The notes: generated by a model from the sequence alone, not told the origin. Counted from the first letter of the stretch, positions 9,048 through 17,639 are shown. The stretch: 64,000 nucleotides of DNA from Flavobacteriales bacterium UBA4466 (GCA_905182335.1 CAJJBE010000005.1:1-64000); one strand, 5' to 3'. Numbers and translations are program-made.

Positions 9048-9794
9048 TTAGGCTTCTTTTGTAGAATTAACTGCTAAAGAGTAAACAACAAGGCCAAATC
9101 CTATTTTGTTGATAGCATCACCGATATTATATACAACATTCATGTCGATACCAAGATCTCCCATAAAAGAATACCATTGATCAGGTGCTGTTCCGATCAT
9201 ATATCCTAATGGATAGATTGCCCATCCAATAAGGACGAATTTACACAGCATGTTGTGAGATGCTAAAACTTGACCTCCAGCTTTTTTTGCCAAAGCTTTT
9301 GCCTCTCCAAACATAATTAAGTAAACAATATAGAAGTAAGCAAGACCTGAGAATAATCCCCAGATGGCTGCGCTATCTGAGTAGACAGCTTCACCAAAAT
9401 AACCTGTTACTAACATAACTACAGACGAACCAATCAATGTCCACATTAGTTTTTTAGTTGCTCCTGCTACTTTTAATATTAAGTAAAACTCAACACACAT
9501 TAATGGCACCGTTAAAATCCAATCTACATAACGAAAAAAAGTTGGAGAATCTCCAACACCTGTAGCAGGATCAAATGTACCTGCCCAATAATCTCTCATG
9601 TAGAAATAGTGCACTGCTGCAATGAATGTTATCAGACCTGACACTAAAACTGATGTTCTCCACTTTTTGTCAAATTGATTAAGTGAAAGAAAGAAAAAAG
9701 CTGATGCAGCCATCATTGCCATACATCCAACAAAAAAAGTGAATCCAACATAATCAGTTGTACTCATCTCTGTCATTAATAAAAAGTTGTTCAT
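9048..9794 (-). CDS. Proteorhodopsin, green-absorbing light-driven proton pump
   Basis: A 248-residue, seven-helix microbial rhodopsin. The retinal-binding lysine is Lys230 (DAINKIGFG). Helix C reads RYVDWILTVPLMCVEFYL, giving proton acceptor Asp91, Thr95 and donor Glu102: the DTE pattern of outward proton pumps, as opposed to the NDQ of sodium pumps. His62 in AAVHYFYMRDYW matches the acceptor-partner His75 of the reference protein. The spectral switch (reference position 105) is Met99, the usual flavobacterial residue associated with green light. It has a short N-terminus and no clear cleaved signal peptide. A good promoter lies just upstream and a terminator just downstream, so it is probably a strong single-gene transcript. 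The crtY-blh gene beyond supplies retinal. Very sure. Confidence 0.97.
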   Translation of the reverse strand: MNNFLLMTEMSTTDYVGFTFFVGCMAMMAASAFFFLSLNQFDKKWRTSVLVSGLITFIAAVHYFYMRDYWAGTFDPATGVGDSPTFFRYVDWILTVPLMCVEFYLILKVAGATKKLMWTLIGSSVVMLVTGYFGEAVYSDSAAIWGLFSGLAYFYIVYLIMFGEAKALAKKAGGQVLASHNMLCKFVLIGWAIYPLGYMIGTAPDQWYSFMGDLGIDMNVVYNIGDAINKIGFGLVVYSLAVNSTKEA

Positions 9795-9822
9795 TTTAAT
9801 TTATTTTAAAGTTTATATAAGT

Positions 9823-9858
9823 CAAAAGTAATGAATTTGTTTATCAAAACACAAAAAA
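9823..9858 (-). promoter_or_regulatory. Proteorhodopsin promoter (Bacteroidota type)
   Basis: On the minus strand the -7 box TACTTTTG (9823-9830) fits TAnnTTTG. A TTTTTTG stretch (9852-9858) supplies the -33 TTG at a spacing of 21 bases. Transcription would start about 7 bases after the -7 box, leaving a leader of roughly 20 bases before the opsin ATG. Confidence 0.7.
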
Positions 9859-9886
9859 TGTTAAACAAAATAAATTTAAACAGCAT

Positions 9887-9918
9887 TTTGTCTATTTATA
9901 AAGTAAAAGTTAACTTTG
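9887..9918 (+). promoter_or_regulatory. rnpB promoter (Bacteroidota type)
   Basis: TTTG at 9887-9890, a 20-base spacer and TAACTTTG at 9911-9918 match the TTG-N20-TAnnTTTG consensus. The predicted start, about 7 bases downstream, coincides with the first pairing base of the RNase P RNA (9926), which independently supports the assignment. It is divergent from the opsin promoter, with the two -33 elements about 30 bases apart. Confidence 0.75.
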
Positions 9919-9925
9919 TATCAAA

Positions 9926-10290
9926 GGCAAATCAGTTTATCGCTTTGCATGAGAATTGTAAAGAGGAAAGTCTGGGCAGCAAAGAGCACCGTGCTTCCTA
10001 ACGGGAAGGGTTCGTTTACGAATACAGAAAGTGCCGCAGAAAGGAAAACTACCTGCTTCGTAAGAGGTGGGAAAAGGTGAAAAGGTGAGGTAAGAGCTCA
10101 CCGGGTGTATGGTGACATATATCGCTTGGTAAACCTTACGGGCTGAAAAACCATGTAAACCCAGGATTGAGGATTGCTCGTCCGATCTGGGAGGGTAGGT
10201 TGATGGACGCTAATGGTGACGTTAGTGCTAGAGAAATGATAAACGCTGTGTTCATTCACGGTTACAGGACCCGGCTTATGATTTGCCTTT
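9926..10290 (+). ncRNA. rnpB: RNase P RNA (catalytic subunit)
   Basis: Bacterial type A RNase P RNA, which cuts 5' leaders from pre-tRNA. The terminal P1 helix is exact: GGCAAATCA at 9926-9934 pairs with TGATTTGCC at 10279-10287. Conserved blocks occur in order: GAGGAAAGTCTGGGC (9963-9977), ACAGAAAGTGCCGCAGAAA (10024-10042), GGTAAACC, then the 3' block GGTTACAGGACCCGGCTTA just before P1 closes. The P1 3' strand is followed by a T run that, with P1, acts as terminator. The length of about 365 is normal. Exact ends are set by P1 pairing. Confidence 0.95.
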
Positions 10291-10330
10291 TTTTAATTAT
10301 TTTCAATGCTTTTTGTAGGGAAAGTAGTAT

Positions 10331-11299
10331 TTAATTTGATTCTAGCTTTATTTTAAAATGCTCAATAATACTGTAATAGGGGATTAATTCTTCAGCAGAT
10401 GGGCTATACTTTCTGAAATCACTTTGTCTCGAATAGATAGAATAAGTGTTGAGCGCATCATTTAGTTTTACATTGTTTTTTTCGTCTAGACAAAAACCAA
10501 TAAAGTCAAGTGCAATTGTGTAATTGGACGCTTGATTTACAATGGCAATTGATCGCAAGTTGTAAAAAGTACCTTTACTCCGCTCGTTCGGCAATAAAAA
10601 TGACTTGTTCTTATAGAGATGATTAGAGTCTTTATTCAATTTAAAATCACTTAGTGTTGTTAAAACAGGAAGCCTCAAAAACAAGGAGTCATTTAATAGG
10701 CTATCTCCAGGGATTGGTTTTGAAATTGAGTGATCTAAGCAGTCCTTTATCCATTGATTTCCTCTTGCTTTATTAAGCTTTTTTAAGATTGGTGCTAGCA
10801 TTGGAGGGTAATGATTACTCTCTAATTTATTGATGTGATAAAAGCGTGTTAGGTCATTGTATATTTTAACTTTATTATCGCTATTTAGTTCAAAAGCAAT
10901 AATGTACGGGTCTATTCCAAATCCGACATAGTTATATTTCCATGAGGAGTAATGGATAGCTTCTTGTGATTTCTTAACTGTCAGATCAATATGGTGCAAT
11001 ATTTCTCTTTTGTTAAGTTTAGAGACATCATAAAGAGATTTTAGCATAACTAGATCTATACCAGAGTTTGCCGCTTTGTTCCTTATGGTACTAATGATTT
11101 TATCTGAAGTCAATGTATAAATTAAAATGCGTATAGCATTTTTCTTCGCAAATGCACGAAATAATAAAGTGTCTTTAGCTTCAAGGTAGTCCGAAGCAAT
11201 AATTAATTCTCTGGCTTTATAGGGCTGAGCTGTTTCAGTAGAACAGGAAGCTAACATCAACAATGTGATTATTCCAATAAATAGAGGGTTTTGCTTCAT
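10331..11299 (-). CDS. Putative substrate-binding lipoprotein (iron-type periplasmic binding fold)
   Basis: The start at 11299 gives a lipoprotein signal MKQNPLFIGIITLLMLASCS with Cys at residue 18. An upstream extension to 11470 would have no signal and would run into the divergent gene. The 322-residue protein then reads KARELIIASDYLEAKDTLLFRAFAKKN, GIDLVMLKSL and, later, WKYNYVGFGIDPYIIAFEL, which resembles the layout of extracellular ferric-iron/solute-binding proteins (class 1), where a ligand sits between two lobes. No permease or ATPase gene is beside it, so a transport role is only a guess. It would be anchored by lipid in the periplasm or at the outer membrane. Family call moderate; ligand unknown. 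Confidence 0.6.
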   Translation of the reverse strand: MKQNPLFIGIITLLMLASCSTETAQPYKARELIIASDYLEAKDTLLFRAFAKKNAIRILIYTLTSDKIISTIRNKAANSGIDLVMLKSLYDVSKLNKREILHHIDLTVKKSQEAIHYSSWKYNYVGFGIDPYIIAFELNSDNKVKIYNDLTRFYHINKLESNHYPPMLAPILKKLNKARGNQWIKDCLDHSISKPIPGDSLLNDSLFLRLPVLTTLSDFKLNKDSNHLYKNKSFLLPNERSKGTFYNLRSIAIVNQASNYTIALDFIGFCLDEKNNVKLNDALNTYSIYSRQSDFRKYSPSAEELIPYYSIIEHFKIKLESN

Positions 11300-11375
11300 T
11301 TCAACTTTATTTTTTGTAAAGATATATAGTTTGTCGCTAGAATAAATATTATGATGTATTTTTGTGCCAAATAAA

Positions 11376-11936
11376 ATGAAAATGGTAGCAACAAAACAAC
11401 AATTGAAAGTAAAGCAGATTTTAGAAGATATCAAATCGGATGACCCTAAAAAAGTATCAAAAAGTATCAAATCGCTTGAAATTTATGGTGATTCGTCTGT
11501 TATCCTTCCTCTGGCTAATATTTTACTTTCAGGGATAAATAGAAAAAATGAAGAAGAGGTTGTTGAATTGTTGAGTAGCCTTAAAGATACAAGTACCGTA
11601 GTTGAGGTGATGGAGATCATCGGAGATGATAAATTCCTTGCCATTCGGCCAATTATGTTATCAACAGTGTGGAATACGAAAGTTGATTTCAGTGACTACA
11701 TCGATGAATTTGTTGAGATTGCTATCAAAGGAACTTTAATAGAAACGGTTGAGTGCGCAACGATTATTGAGAACTTAGAAGGTCCATTCATGGAGGAAAA
11801 CATGCTTGAATGCCATTTGCATTTAAAGGATTATATCGAGTTAACTGAGCACAAAGATGAGCACAAGGCTTTCTTATTAAGCGAAATCGCTATCAAAATT
11901 AAGGATATAAACGAAGAGTTAGATGCGGAGGATTAA
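11376..11936 (+). CDS. Conserved Bacteroidota protein of unknown function, helical-repeat-like
   Basis: A soluble acidic protein of 186 residues built of predicted helices (VSKSIKSLEIYGDSSVILPLANILLSG, a HEAT-like pattern), without signal peptide or cysteines. I recognise the type as a conserved flavobacterial protein but know no function for it. I chose ATG 11376. A GTG at 11364 would be in frame, but it is part of a TATTTTTG box (11357-11364) that looks like the -7 promoter element, so transcription probably starts near 11371. ATG 11382 is equally possible. Its last 4 bases overlap the end of sufD, tail to tail. Confidence 0.7.
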   Translation: MKMVATKQQLKVKQILEDIKSDDPKKVSKSIKSLEIYGDSSVILPLANILLSGINRKNEEEVVELLSSLKDTSTVVEVMEIIGDDKFLAIRPIMLSTVWNTKVDFSDYIDEFVEIAIKGTLIETVECATIIENLEGPFMEENMLECHLHLKDYIELTEHKDEHKAFLLSEIAIKIKDINEELDAED

Positions 11937-13189
11937 AACTCCCAACCAAAACGATCATTCAATAAACGACGTGTATACGTTTTGATGTTCGCATTTGTGA
12001 TTTTATCTAGAACATCTCCGATAAAAGCTGAAACCATTAAGTGGCGTGCAGACCTTTCAGATAAGCCACGTGCTCTTAAGTAGAAAATTGCTTCCTCATC
12101 CAATTGACCAGTAGTCGAACCATGCGAACACTTAACGTCGTCGGCATAAATTTCTAATTCTGGTTTTGAATTGATTGTAGCACTATCAGATAATAATAGG
12201 TTTCCATTAGATTGGAAGGCATTGATTTTTTGAGCATTCGGCCGAACGAAAACTTTACCATTAAACACAGCGGTTGAACGATCATCAATTACACCTTTGT
12301 ATAATTCATGAGATTCACAATTGGCTACTTTATGATCAACGACAGAGTGGTTGTCAACATGTTGTTTGTTTTTTAATAAGTATGCGCCATTCAAATGTGT
12401 TTCACAGTTTTGTCCATTTACATCGATGTTTAAGTTGTTTCTAACTAAACCACCATTTAATGTAAACGTATTAATTCTGAAGTTTGAATTTTTATCTTGT
12501 TTTACTTGTTCAGTACTGATGTGAAATGATTTTTCTGATTCGTATTGAATCTTGTCGATTCTTAGAACTGCATTTTCAGCAACATTAATTTCAGAAGTTG
12601 AATTACAAAAATTACTTTCTCCTGATTCAGAAAAGAAGCCTTGAATTAAATCAGCTTGAGATGATTTTCCAGCGTTCACAATTGTTTTAAAATTCGAGAT
12701 CGTAGAATCACCTTTTAAAATATGAATGATTTGAATTGGTATTTCAACCAAAGCGTTTGAAGTAATATCTATTTTAAGCCCACCTGTTAAGTGTGCTGTA
12801 TTCATTGCGTTGAAGACTTCATCTTCTATCGTTAATGAACTTTTCGATAGAGGGGCATTTATTTCTGAAAGAAGAGTTATTGTTACTCCTGCAGGAATTT
12901 CTTGACTTGAATTTCCTTTTGAGAAATGACCATTAATGAAGACAAATGAACATTTGGTGTCATCAATCACATAGTTTGAAATATCGCTAATTGTAGCTTT
13001 TTCATTAACGAAATCAATCTTTCCAAGTTTTGCTACTCTAGTATATTTCCAAGCTTCAACACGTGTTGTAGGAAGAGTAGTGTTTTGTAAAACATCCAAT
13101 GCCTTTTGCTTCTCATTTTCTGATACGTTTACAGATGTAACCTGTAAGTCAGATTTAAAATTGATGTTATTCTTTGCAACCTCAGCCAT
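11933..13189 (-). CDS. sufD: Fe-S cluster assembly protein SufD
   Basis: 418 residues of the SufB/SufD beta-helix family. It shares the family C-terminal signature (NGNLLLSDSATINSKPELEIYADDVKCSHGSTTGQLD near residues 325-360) with the conserved Cys-Ser-His, and ends DRFGWEF. SufD pairs with SufB and the ATPase SufC to form the SufBC2D scaffold that builds Fe-S clusters in the cytoplasm. It is the last gene of a minus-strand run sufA-sufB-sufC-sufD with gaps of 7, 11 and 12 bases. No sufS or sufE follows, since the next gene is convergent, so the sulfur donor must be encoded elsewhere. Confidence 0.95.
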   Translation of the reverse strand: MAEVAKNNINFKSDLQVTSVNVSENEKQKALDVLQNTTLPTTRVEAWKYTRVAKLGKIDFVNEKATISDISNYVIDDTKCSFVFINGHFSKGNSSQEIPAGVTITLLSEINAPLSKSSLTIEDEVFNAMNTAHLTGGLKIDITSNALVEIPIQIIHILKGDSTISNFKTIVNAGKSSQADLIQGFFSESGESNFCNSTSEINVAENAVLRIDKIQYESEKSFHISTEQVKQDKNSNFRINTFTLNGGLVRNNLNIDVNGQNCETHLNGAYLLKNKQHVDNHSVVDHKVANCESHELYKGVIDDRSTAVFNGKVFVRPNAQKINAFQSNGNLLLSDSATINSKPELEIYADDVKCSHGSTTGQLDEEAIFYLRARGLSERSARHLMVSAFIGDVLDKITNANIKTYTRRLLNDRFGWEF

Positions 13190-13201
13190 TCCGATATAAT
13201 C

Positions 13202-13954
13202 TTATTGAGCGATTTCTTCTTTAATCCAATCGTATCCTTTTTCTTCTAATTCAATAGCAAGTTCTTTCCCTCCAGTCTTAACGATTTTACCATCGAATAA
13301 AACGTGAACAAAATCTGGAACGATATAATCTAATAAACGTTGGTAGTGAGTAATTATAATTGTTGCATTATTTTCATTTTTTAACTTATTTACGCCACTC
13401 GCTACAATGCGCAATGCATCAATATCTAATCCTGAATCTGTTTCATCAAGGATAGATAACTTTGGTGCTAACATAGCCATTTGAAAGATTTCATTTCTTT
13501 TCTTTTCTCCACCAGAAAAACCTTCGTTTACTGATCTTGAGGCTAACTTTGCGTCTAACTCTACCAAAGCTGATTTTTCACGCACCATTGCCATAAAATC
13601 TTTTGCAGAAATTGGATCAAGATCTTTTTTCTCTCTAGTTTCGTTAATTGCAGTTCTCAAGAAATTGATATTTGAAACACCAGGAATTTCTACTGGATAC
13701 TGAAATGCCAAAAACAATCCTGCCCAAGCTCTTTCCTCTGTCGATAATTCAAGTAGGTCCTCACCTACAAAACTCACTGAACCTGCTGTAACTTCGTAAT
13801 CTTCTCTTCCAGCTAACACAGAAGCCAATGTGCTTTTCCCAGCGCCATTTGGTCCCATAATCGCATGGACTTCTCCAGCTTTAACTTCAAGACTTAAACC
13901 CTTAAGGATTTCTTTATCTTCAATTTTTGCGTGTAAATCATTTATTGTAATCAT
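13202..13954 (-). CDS. sufC: Fe-S cluster assembly ATPase SufC
   Basis: A 250-residue ABC-type ATPase. The Walker A is GPNGAGKST (near residue 35), the signature is FSGGEKKRNE (about 150) and the Walker B with catalytic region is LSILDETDSGLD (about 167-178), followed by the switch His in IIITHYQRLL. The TDSGLD form is diagnostic of SufC as opposed to transport ATPases. It drives conformational change of the SufB-SufD scaffold. It sits between sufB and sufD with short gaps, in one operon. Confidence 0.97.
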   Translation of the reverse strand: MITINDLHAKIEDKEILKGLSLEVKAGEVHAIMGPNGAGKSTLASVLAGREDYEVTAGSVSFVGEDLLELSTEERAWAGLFLAFQYPVEIPGVSNINFLRTAINETREKKDLDPISAKDFMAMVREKSALVELDAKLASRSVNEGFSGGEKKRNEIFQMAMLAPKLSILDETDSGLDIDALRIVASGVNKLKNENNATIIITHYQRLLDYIVPDFVHVLFDGKIVKTGGKELAIELEEKGYDWIKEEIAQ

Positions 13955-13965
13955 TCTTGATCTTT

Positions 13966-15420
13966 TTAACCTACTGAGCCTTCAAGGCTAATCGTTAGTA
14001 ATTTTTGTGCTTCGACAGCAAACTCCATTGGTAATTGGTTTAATACTTCTTTGCAATATCCATTTACAATTAGTCCAATTGCTTTTTCTTCACTGATCCC
14101 ACGTTGTAGGCAGTAGAAGATTTGATCTTCACCAATTTTTGAAGTCGTTGCTTCGTGCTCAATTTTAGCACTGCTGTTTTTACATTCAATGTATGGGAAG
14201 GTATGCGCACCACATTCATCTGTCATCAACAATGAATCACACTGTGAGAAGTTTCTGGCATTTGCTGCATTTTTGTGAATTTGTACTAATCCTCTGTATG
14301 AGTTATGTGACTTTCCTGCAGAAATGCCTTTAGAGATAATTGTACTCTTTGTATTTTTTCCTAAGTGAATCATTTTTGTTCCAGTATCTGCTTGCTGGTA
14401 ATTGTTTGTTACAGCAACAGAGTAAAATTCTCCGATAGAGTTGTCACCTTTTAATATGCATGATGGATACTTCCAAGTAACGGCAGAGCCTGTTTCAACT
14501 TGTGTCCAAGAAATTTTAGAATTTGTTCCGCAAATTCCTCTTTTTGTTACGAAGTTAAATATTCCTCCTAATCCATTTTTATCACCTGGATACCAGTTTT
14601 GAACTGTAGAGTATTTGATTTCTGCATTGTCCATTGCAACGAGTTCAACTACAGCAGCATGTAGTTGGTTTTCGTCACGCTGTGGAGCGGTGCATCCTTC
14701 AAGGTAAGAAACATAAGATCCTTCATCCGCGACCACTAGAGTACGCTCAAACTGACCTGTTCCTCCTTCGTTGATTCTGAAGTATGTTGATAATTCCATA
14801 GGACACCTAACCCCTTTTGGAATGTAACAGAAAGAGCCGTCAGTAAAAACAGCTGAATTAAGTGCGGCATAAAAATTATCTGATGTAGGAACAACACTTC
14901 CCATATACTTTCTAACTAATTCTGGATAGTCTTGAACCGCTTCAGAAAATGAACAAAAAATAATTCCAAGCTCTTTTAGTGTAGACTTAAATGATGTCGC
15001 AACAGAAACAGAGTCCATAACAAAGTCAACAGCAATATTAGTTCCAGTCAACCTTTTCTGCTCCTCCATTGAAATCCCCAATTTTTTCATGGTTTCTTTC
15101 ATCTCTGGATCTACATCTTCCCAGCTTTCATACTTTTTAGACTGCTTTGGCGCAGAATAATAAGTGATATCTTGAAAGTCTGGTTTCGTATATTTAACGT
15201 GCGCCCAATCTGGTTCAGTCATCATTTTCCATAAAGCAAATGCTTCCAAACGATTCTCTAATAACCATTTTGGTTCTTCTTTTTTGGCAGAAATAAAGCG
15301 AATAATATCTTCGTTTAATCCTTTTGGGGCTTTATCTGATTCAATATCAGTTGTAAATCCAAATTTGTACTCTTGATTCTCGAGGTCTTTTGCTAATTCA
15401 TCTTCTGTATAGTTTGACAT
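13966..15420 (-). CDS. sufB: Fe-S cluster assembly scaffold SufB
   Basis: The 484-residue protein from ATG 15420 starts [19 protein letters not shown], as expected for SufB. An in-frame extension to 15501 would overlap sufA and lacks homology. The middle shows KEGIRCPMEL-like [16 protein letters not shown] and the cluster-assembly region [11 protein letters not shown], and the C-terminal part has FSQCDSLL and [30 protein letters not shown] (kept here as separate family landmarks). SufB carries the nascent Fe-S cluster. It is 7 bases behind sufA. Confidence 0.97.
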   Translation of the reverse strand: MSNYTEDELAKDLENQEYKFGFTTDIESDKAPKGLNEDIIRFISAKKEEPKWLLENRLEAFALWKMMTEPDWAHVKYTKPDFQDITYYSAPKQSKKYESWEDVDPEMKETMKKLGISMEEQKRLTGTNIAVDFVMDSVSVATSFKSTLKELGIIFCSFSEAVQDYPELVRKYMGSVVPTSDNFYAALNSAVFTDGSFCYIPKGVRCPMELSTYFRINEGGTGQFERTLVVADEGSYVSYLEGCTAPQRDENQLHAAVVELVAMDNAEIKYSTVQNWYPGDKNGLGGIFNFVTKRGICGTNSKISWTQVETGSAVTWKYPSCILKGDNSIGEFYSVAVTNNYQQADTGTKMIHLGKNTKSTIISKGISAGKSHNSYRGLVQIHKNAANARNFSQCDSLLMTDECGAHTFPYIECKNSSAKIEHEATTSKIGEDQIFYCLQRGISEEKAIGLIVNGYCKEVLNQLPMEFAVEAQKLLTISLEGSVG

Positions 15421-15427
15421 AACCAAT

Positions 15428-15751
15428 TTATATTGAGAATGATTCACCGCACCCGCAAGTTCTATCGGCATTCGGGTTAACGAAAATAAAACCTTTACCA
15501 TTCAGACCTCCTGAAAAGTCTAAGGTTGTTCCTACCAAATACAAGAAACTCTTTTTTTCAACGACGACTTTGATATCATTGTTTTCGAAAGTTTTATCGT
15601 TTTCTGATTCTGTATTATCGAAATCTAACTGATACATCAATCCTGAACAACCTCCACCCTCTACACCAACACGTATAAATAAGCCTGTGCGATCATCATC
15701 TTCCATAAGCCTTATGGCTTGCTTCTTCGCCGAGTCTGTGACTGTTATCAT
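15428..15751 (-). CDS. sufA: HesB/IscA-type Fe-S carrier, SufA
   Basis: A 107-residue A-type carrier. The three ligand cysteines are present: [11 protein letters not shown] near residue 35 and CGCGESFSI at the C-terminus. It accepts clusters from the SufBCD scaffold and passes them to target enzymes. It is the first gene of the suf operon. The leader before it contains a good promoter and a perfect 11-bp inverted repeat (15777-15807), which suggests regulation of the whole operon. Confidence 0.93.
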   Translation of the reverse strand: MITVTDSAKKQAIRLMEDDDRTGLFIRVGVEGGGCSGLMYQLDFDNTESENDKTFENNDIKVVVEKKSFLYLVGTTLDFSGGLNGKGFIFVNPNADRTCGCGESFSI

Positions 15752-15776
15752 GTAAACACGTTTTTATTAATTGAGA

Positions 15777-15807
15777 CTCTTTATTTAGAATTAATTTAAA
15801 TAAAGAG
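15777..15807. promoter_or_regulatory. Perfect inverted repeat in the suf operon leader
   Basis: CTCTTTATTTA (15777-15787) and TAAATAAAGAG (15797-15807) are exact complements with a 9-base centre. It lies just after the predicted suf transcription start and 26 bases before the sufA ATG. It could be a repressor operator (an Fe-S or iron sensor is the natural guess) or an mRNA hairpin. There is no T run right after it that would make it a normal terminator. Confidence 0.55.
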
Positions 15808-15819
15808 AGTTTTACTCTG

Positions 15820-15851
15820 CAAAAGTACCTCTTTTGTGGTATTGATGCAAA
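15820..15851 (-). promoter_or_regulatory. suf operon promoter (Bacteroidota type)
   Basis: On the minus strand, TTTG (15848-15851), a 20-base spacer and TACTTTTG (15820-15827) fit the TTG-N20-TAnnTTTG consensus. The expected start near 15813 puts the inverted repeat at the beginning of the leader and gives about 60 untranslated bases. Confidence 0.68.
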
Positions 15852-15873
15852 CAAAAATGTATTTCTATTTATT

Positions 15874-16122
15874 ATGAAATCAAGATTCTTTTTAGTGTTT
15901 TTTATTTTCTTCGTGATAATGGGGTGTGAAAGCAACTCGTTTTCAGATGCCCTTTCCACATATTACCAATGTGGATTCAAAATTAAAATGACCACTATGC
16001 ATGAAGATTCTAGTAATAATAGCGGGGTGGGTTTTATAATCACTTATAATGATATTGCGCATAAAGTGCATTTAGCCTATCTTTTTTTTTTTTCTGATAA
16101 ATTAAACACCTTTAATCGTTAA
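15874..16122 (+). CDS. Possible small lipoprotein (or remnant of a larger one)
   Basis: An 82-codon frame begins MKSRFFLVFFIFFVIMGCES, a convincing lipoprotein signal with Cys at residue 18. The rest (CGFKIKMTTMHEDSSNNSG and a run of hydrophobic residues) resembles nothing I know. The 3' part contains a ten-base T run and ends without any hairpin. It may be a genuine tiny lipoprotein or the surviving front of a gene that lost its downstream frame. No clear promoter is visible. It lies divergent from suf and 34 bases before ribF. Confidence 0.35.
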   Translation: MKSRFFLVFFIFFVIMGCESNSFSDALSTYYQCGFKIKMTTMHEDSSNNSGVGFIITYNDIAHKVHLAYLFFFSDKLNTFNR

Positions 16123-16156
16123 ATTTGTAAGTATATTAAAGACCCTTTTAGATTCA

Positions 16157-17098
16157 ATGAAAATTTTCCAAGGCTTCGAAGCATTAGAAGAGATTAAAAA
16201 CCCTGTACTGACAATTGGTACTTTTGATGGAGTACATCTGGGGCATCAAAAAATCATTCAACAATTAAATGCCGAAGCTGAAAAGATTGGCGGTGAATCT
16301 GTTCTGTTTACCTTTTATCCCCATCCGAGAATGGTATTGTACCCGGAGACTCATGGTTTAAAATTAATTCAAACACAAGTTGAAAAAGTTGATAAGCTTC
16401 GTCGTATTGGTCTAGAAAATGTGATTGTACATCCTTTCACAAAGGAGTTTTCTCGATTGACAGCGATTGAGTTTGTGCGAGATTATCTTGCAAATAAATT
16501 ACATGTCAAGAAATTAGTGATTGGCTATGACCATCAATTCGGAAAGAATCGAGAAGGCAGTTTGAAATTTCTGTTAGAGGTCTGTGACACATACGGTTTT
16601 GAAGTAATTGAAATTGGAGCGCAAGAAATAGATCAGGTGAATGTAAGTTCTACTAAAATTCGAAATGCAATTCAAGGAGGTAACATGGTACTTGCTGAAC
16701 GTTATTTGGGTGAGCCGTTTGAGCTTTATGGCAAAATCATTCAAGGGCAAGCTATGGGACGAGAAATAGGATTCCCTACTGCAAACTTAGACGTGGAAAG
16801 TGATGTTAAATTGATTCCTAAAACTGGAGTCTACGCAGTTAATATGCTTATTGAAAGTGGAAGAATATTGAAAGGAATGATGAACATTGGAAATCGTCCA
16901 ACGATTGCAAATGGTACAAATGTTTCCATAGAAGTGCATTTGTTTAATTTTAATGGCGATTTATACGATCAACAGGTAACGGTACAATTGTTGTCTCGTT
17001 TTAGAGATGAAGTTAAATTTGATTCAGTTTCTGATTTAACGGAACAACTTAAAAAAGATGAAGAATCTATTTGTAATTATTTTATTAATCGGCAGTAG
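16157..17098 (+). CDS. ribF: Bifunctional riboflavin kinase / FAD synthetase RibF
   Basis: A 313-residue enzyme that makes FMN and then FAD from riboflavin. The N-terminal adenylyltransferase half shows TIGTFDGVHLGHQKII (residues 20-35), with the nucleotidyl-transfer HxGH-like site, and YDHQFGKNREG. The C-terminal kinase half (from about 185) shows GREIGFPTANLDV and GMMNIGNRPT. Standard family length. A TAAATTTG box near 16120 may be its -7 element. Its last 41 bases overlap the start of the next gene in another frame, so the two are probably co-transcribed. Confidence 0.96.
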   Translation: MKIFQGFEALEEIKNPVLTIGTFDGVHLGHQKIIQQLNAEAEKIGGESVLFTFYPHPRMVLYPETHGLKLIQTQVEKVDKLRRIGLENVIVHPFTKEFSRLTAIEFVRDYLANKLHVKKLVIGYDHQFGKNREGSLKFLLEVCDTYGFEVIEIGAQEIDQVNVSSTKIRNAIQGGNMVLAERYLGEPFELYGKIIQGQAMGREIGFPTANLDVESDVKLIPKTGVYAVNMLIESGRILKGMMNIGNRPTIANGTNVSIEVHLFNFNGDLYDQQVTVQLLSRFRDEVKFDSVSDLTEQLKKDEESICNYFINRQ

Positions 17099-17639
17099 TT
17101 TTCAACTTTCGGCACAAGTAGGAGAGTTGAGGGTCTATAAATGGAATGAGGTGATAAATGCATCTCCTGATACTATTTACGGGTTATCATTGGCTAAATT
17201 AAAGTTAGATTCATTACCTCAAGAGCTTTCAAAATTCATCTATCTTAAAAGACTAGACCTCAAGAAAAATAAGTTAACCAAACTACCAAATTTTATAGGA
17301 GATTTTCATGCGCTTGAAACGATTGATTTGGATAAAAATGACTTAATTTACTTTCCTATTGTTTTTTGTCGAATGCCAAAATTAAAGAATATTTTGATTG
17401 GGAATAATCCCTTCGAAATACTACCTAATTGCATATCTGGTATTAATAGCCTGGAATATTTAGATCTTTATGATACACCTATCATAAGTTTACCTGCTAG
17501 TCTTGAATTATTAAATAACTTGCAAAAAGTCGATTTATCAGGTATTAAATTTAGCCCAGAGTTTCAAGAGTTATGGCTGCAAAGAATGCCTCAAGTTACG
17601 TGGGATTTCGACCCGCCATGTGCTTGCATGAGTCAATAA
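17058..17639 (+). CDS. Secreted leucine-rich-repeat protein
   Basis: 193 residues. A clean signal peptide (MKNLFVIILLIGSSFQLSAQ) fixes the start at 17058 although this overlaps ribF by 41 bases. The mature part contains about five LRR units of the LxxLPxxIxxLxxLxxLDL type (LKLDSLPQELSKF, LKRLDLKKNKLTKLPNFIG, and so on), and a CACMSQ end. LRR proteins usually bind other proteins. The location would be the periplasm or outer surface. The partner is unknown, and there is no T9SS sorting domain. The gene is probably carried on the ribF mRNA. Confidence 0.85.
   Translation: MKNLFVIILLIGSSFQLSAQVGELRVYKWNEVINASPDTIYGLSLAKLKLDSLPQELSKFIYLKRLDLKKNKLTKLPNFIGDFHALETIDLDKNDLIYFPIVFCRMPKLKNILIGNNPFEILPNCISGINSLEYLDLYDTPIISLPASLELLNNLQKVDLSGIKFSPEFQELWLQRMPQVTWDFDPPCACMSQ

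Noticed and set aside
15696-15959. Minus-strand frame covering the suf leader
   Set aside because: It runs over the suf promoter, the palindrome and part of sufA in another frame, with no family features.
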